A DNA stretch of 9,258 bases from an uncultured Actinomycetes bacterium (GTDB lineage: Bacteria > Actinomycetota > Thermoleophilia > Miltoncostaeales > Miltoncostaeaceae): contig CAIYRJ010000037.1 of NCBI GenBank assembly GCA_903928615.1, forward strand, positions 1-9,258, given 5' to 3'. Positions 8,101 to 9,258 of this stretch are shown piece by piece. Under the pieces are notes generated by a model. The model was not told the DNA's origin and did no database searches. It was given only the letters and a program-made list of their open reading frames with translations. A program made the translations under genes and the position numbers. Position 1 is the stretch's first letter; each line of letters starts with the position of its first letter.

Positions 8101-8697
8101 GTGAAGATCTCCCGAATTGTCACCGCGACCCTTGCCGGGCTCGCCGCGATCCCCGCCGTTGCCTTCGGCCACGGATCGATGTCCGATCCACCGTCGCGCG
8201 TCTACCAGTGCTTCTTCACCGCGAAGGATGACCCGCGGTGCGTGGAGGCCTGGACGGCCAACCCGCAGGCGCTCTACGACTGGACCGAGGTGAACATCGG
8301 GAACGCCGCGGGACGCCATCGCGAGCTGATCCCCGACGGCAGGCTCTGCAGCGCGGGCCGCGACAAGTACGCCTCGTTCGACCGCGCCGTGGCCTGGCCG
8401 GCCACCACGCTGCGCCCGGGCGCGGATGGCAAGTACTCGCTCACCTGGCGCTCCACCGCGCCGCACGCCACCGAGTACTACCGCGTGTACATCACCAAGG
8501 CGTCCTACGACCAGGGCCGCGCGCTCACCTGGAATGACCTCGAGCTCGTGCATGACTCGGGCCGCGTGCCCGCCGAGGCCACCACCACGCTCAAGGTGTC
8601 GCTGCCCGAGCGCACGGGCCGCCAGGTGCTGTACACGGTGTGGCAGCGCAGCGATTCCCCGGAGGCGTTCTACTCGTGCGCCGACGTTCGTTTCTAG
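8101..8697 (+). CDS. Secreted lytic polysaccharide monooxygenase, AA10 family
   Basis: A copper enzyme that oxidatively cleaves crystalline chitin or cellulose outside the cell. GTG 8101 is chosen because GAGGA (8089-8093) lies 7 bases before it and a normal signal peptide begins there (KISRIVTATLAGLAAIPAVA); an in-frame ATG at 8062 would add 13 polar residues. Cleavage after AFG gives a mature protein starting HGSMSDPPSRVYQC, the required N-terminal histidine (H24). The second copper histidine is H122 (STAPHATEYYRVYITK, like LTARHSTTSWRYFITK of CBP21), and the axial aromatic is F190 (EAFYSCADV). C37, C47, C83 and C193 can form two disulfides. At about 175 mature residues it is a bare catalytic domain without a carbohydrate-binding module. 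The stop interlocks with that of the opposing regulator gene. Substrate and C1/C4 specificity cannot be read here. Confidence 0.93.
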   Translation: MKISRIVTATLAGLAAIPAVAFGHGSMSDPPSRVYQCFFTAKDDPRCVEAWTANPQALYDWTEVNIGNAAGRHRELIPDGRLCSAGRDKYASFDRAVAWPATTLRPGADGKYSLTWRSTAPHATEYYRVYITKASYDQGRALTWNDLELVHDSGRVPAEATTTLKVSLPERTGRQVLYTVWQRSDSPEAFYSCADVRF

Positions 8698-8939
8698 GGC
8701 ACCGCACCCGACCACGCGGCAGCGGCCCGGGGGCACTGCTCGGTGTCGTGGAGGTGGAACACGTCGTCGACACATGCGCCGAAGACTGATGCGATCCGCA
8801 ACGCCGTCGTCAGCGACGGGTCGTTGTGGCCCTGTTCGATGGCGACGACGGTCTGCCGGGACACCCCGACGCGACGCGCCAGTTCCGCCTGGGTCATCTG
8901 TCCGTGGGCGAAGCGGAGATACCTGATCGAGTTCTCCAT
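8694..8939 (-). CDS. Small XRE/Cro-type helix-turn-helix regulator
   Basis: An 81-residue DNA-binding protein. Residues about 5-60 form an HTH_XRE domain: IRYLRFAHGQMTQAELARRV, then the recognition helix VSRQTVVAIEQG (26-37), then NDPSLTTALRIASVFGACVDDVF. This is the short YgzD-like type, with only a 20-residue tail and no sensor domain, so it probably dimerises through the tail or senses a partner protein. The ribosome binding site is perfect. It is convergent with the LPMO gene and the two stops share CTAG at 8694-8697. Control of the LPMO gene, or of itself, is possible; neither is shown. Confidence 0.9.
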   Translation of the reverse strand: MENSIRYLRFAHGQMTQAELARRVGVSRQTVVAIEQGHNDPSLTTALRIASVFGACVDDVFHLHDTEQCPRAAAAWSGAVP

Positions 8940-8945
8940 CCTGCT

Positions 8946-8954
8946 TCACCTCCT
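8946..8954 (-). promoter_or_regulatory. Ribosome binding site of the XRE regulator
   Basis: On the minus strand this reads AGGAGGTGA, a full-length match to the 16S 3' end, 6 bases before the ATG. It also contains the stop codon (TGA, 8948-8946) of the doubtful small ORF upstream. Confidence 0.8.
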
Positions 8955-9215
8955 CACCCCCGGAGTGCCCCTCCCGCGCACTCCTACACAGGCGGCTGTG
9001 ACTCGTAACACTCCTCTGACATTCCCGAGGTGACCGCAGGTCTGCCCCTTGCGGGGTGGTTGTGCACGAGAGACGGGGCTTTTCTGCGGTTGCGGGGCAG
9101 ACGTGTGGTCGGCGACGGCTGCCCCCGATGGTTGAGAACCGACACCCCCGACCCACCCCACTTCGTGGGCCGACGGGTCGAATGTCCCCGACAGCAGGTC
9201 ACCTGTGTACGACAT
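8946..9215 (-). CDS. Doubtful small ORF upstream of the XRE regulator
   Basis: An 89-codon ORF starting MSYTGDLLSGTFDPSAHEVG, with GGAGGTAG 4 bases before its ATG and its stop inside the ribosome binding site of the XRE gene, the arrangement expected of translationally coupled genes. Against it: codon use (TTA, CGA, ACA, CAA, AAA) is unlike the strongly GC3-biased neighbours, the product is low-complexity (G, P, S, R rich) with no recognisable domain, and it contains the inverted repeats listed separately. It may be a young or foreign gene, or chance. Apart from this and those repeats, nothing else is seen from 8955 to the window end. Confidence 0.25.
   Translation of the reverse strand: MSYTGDLLSGTFDPSAHEVGWVGGVGSQPSGAAVADHTSAPQPQKSPVSRAQPPRKGQTCGHLGNVRGVLRVTAACVGVRGRGTPGVRR
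9040..9102. repeat. 9-bp inverted repeat with nested direct repeats
   Basis: GTCTGCCCC (9040-9048) and GGGGCAGAC (9094-9102) are perfect inverted arms 45 bases apart. TTGCGGGG occurs twice in the same orientation (9049-9056 and 9090-9097). CCCC-TTGC-GGGG (9045-9056) can fold alone. It lies 100-160 bases upstream of the XRE start and could be its control region. Confidence 0.5.
9149..9180. repeat. Nested stem-loop
   Basis: The outer arms CGACCC (9149-9154) and GGGTCG (9175-9180) enclose a perfect inner hairpin CCCAC-TTC-GTGGG (9157-9169). No T-tract follows on either strand. It may be an operator or a structured leader; function unknown. Confidence 0.5.
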
Positions 9216-9258
9216 GGGGCTACCTCCATCCCCCCAATGGCCCAGTCCCCGACCCTCA

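Noticed and set aside
8068..9156. A 362-codon minus-strand ORF across the LPMO and XRE genes
   Set aside because: Low-complexity Arg/Gly translation spanning two well-supported genes in other frames.

Overview
The window is chromosomal, visibly GC-rich DNA with a very strong bias to G or C at third codon positions. It reads as an actinobacterial (Actinomycetota) chromosome, possibly a deep lineage such as Thermoleophilia. Support for this: the dCTP deaminase closely follows the Mycobacterium-type dUMP-forming enzyme, the tRNA gene does not encode its CCA end, and genes are repeatedly preceded by a TAG(C/G)NT-type -10 element only 6-10 bases before the start codon or RNA 5' end. The class assignment is inference. 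I see no mobile element, CRISPR array or rRNA gene.

Layout. Positions 1-1278 hold two divergent housekeeping genes: lipoyl synthase (lipA, minus strand, running off the left edge) and dCTP deaminase (dcd, plus). dcd converges on a small four-helix membrane protein (minus), with a shared hairpin between them. The membrane gene and tatA are then divergent across a short control region with overlapping -10 elements and a GC-rich hairpin. tatA is followed by an amidohydrolase of the cytosine deaminase/aminofutalosine deaminase type, a membrane-anchored coiled-coil/TPR protein, tRNA-Lys(CTT) with a terminator, and a secreted double-psi beta-barrel (RlpA/expansin-like) protein.

Positions 4932-7962 are a transcription unit with the best promoter in the window. 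It holds a 752-residue siroheme/4Fe-4S nitrite or sulfite reductase and, 28 bases later, a 194-residue soluble protein of unknown function, closed by a 12-bp perfect hairpin. This unit is a plausible assimilatory sulfur or nitrogen module. The reductase is notable for cysteine pairs in both halves and for an extra C-terminal helical domain.

Positions 7963-9258 hold a secreted AA10-type lytic polysaccharide monooxygenase (LPMO) with a repeat-rich upstream region. It faces tail-to-tail, with interlocked stop codons, a small XRE-family regulator. The last ~300 bases upstream of the regulator contain inverted repeats and one doubtful small ORF.

Most of the window is ordinary. The points worth checking are the duplicated cysteine sets of the reductase and its unnamed partner, two genes whose N-termini do not fit any ATG/GTG/TTG start, the recurring short-leader promoter motif, and the LPMO control region.
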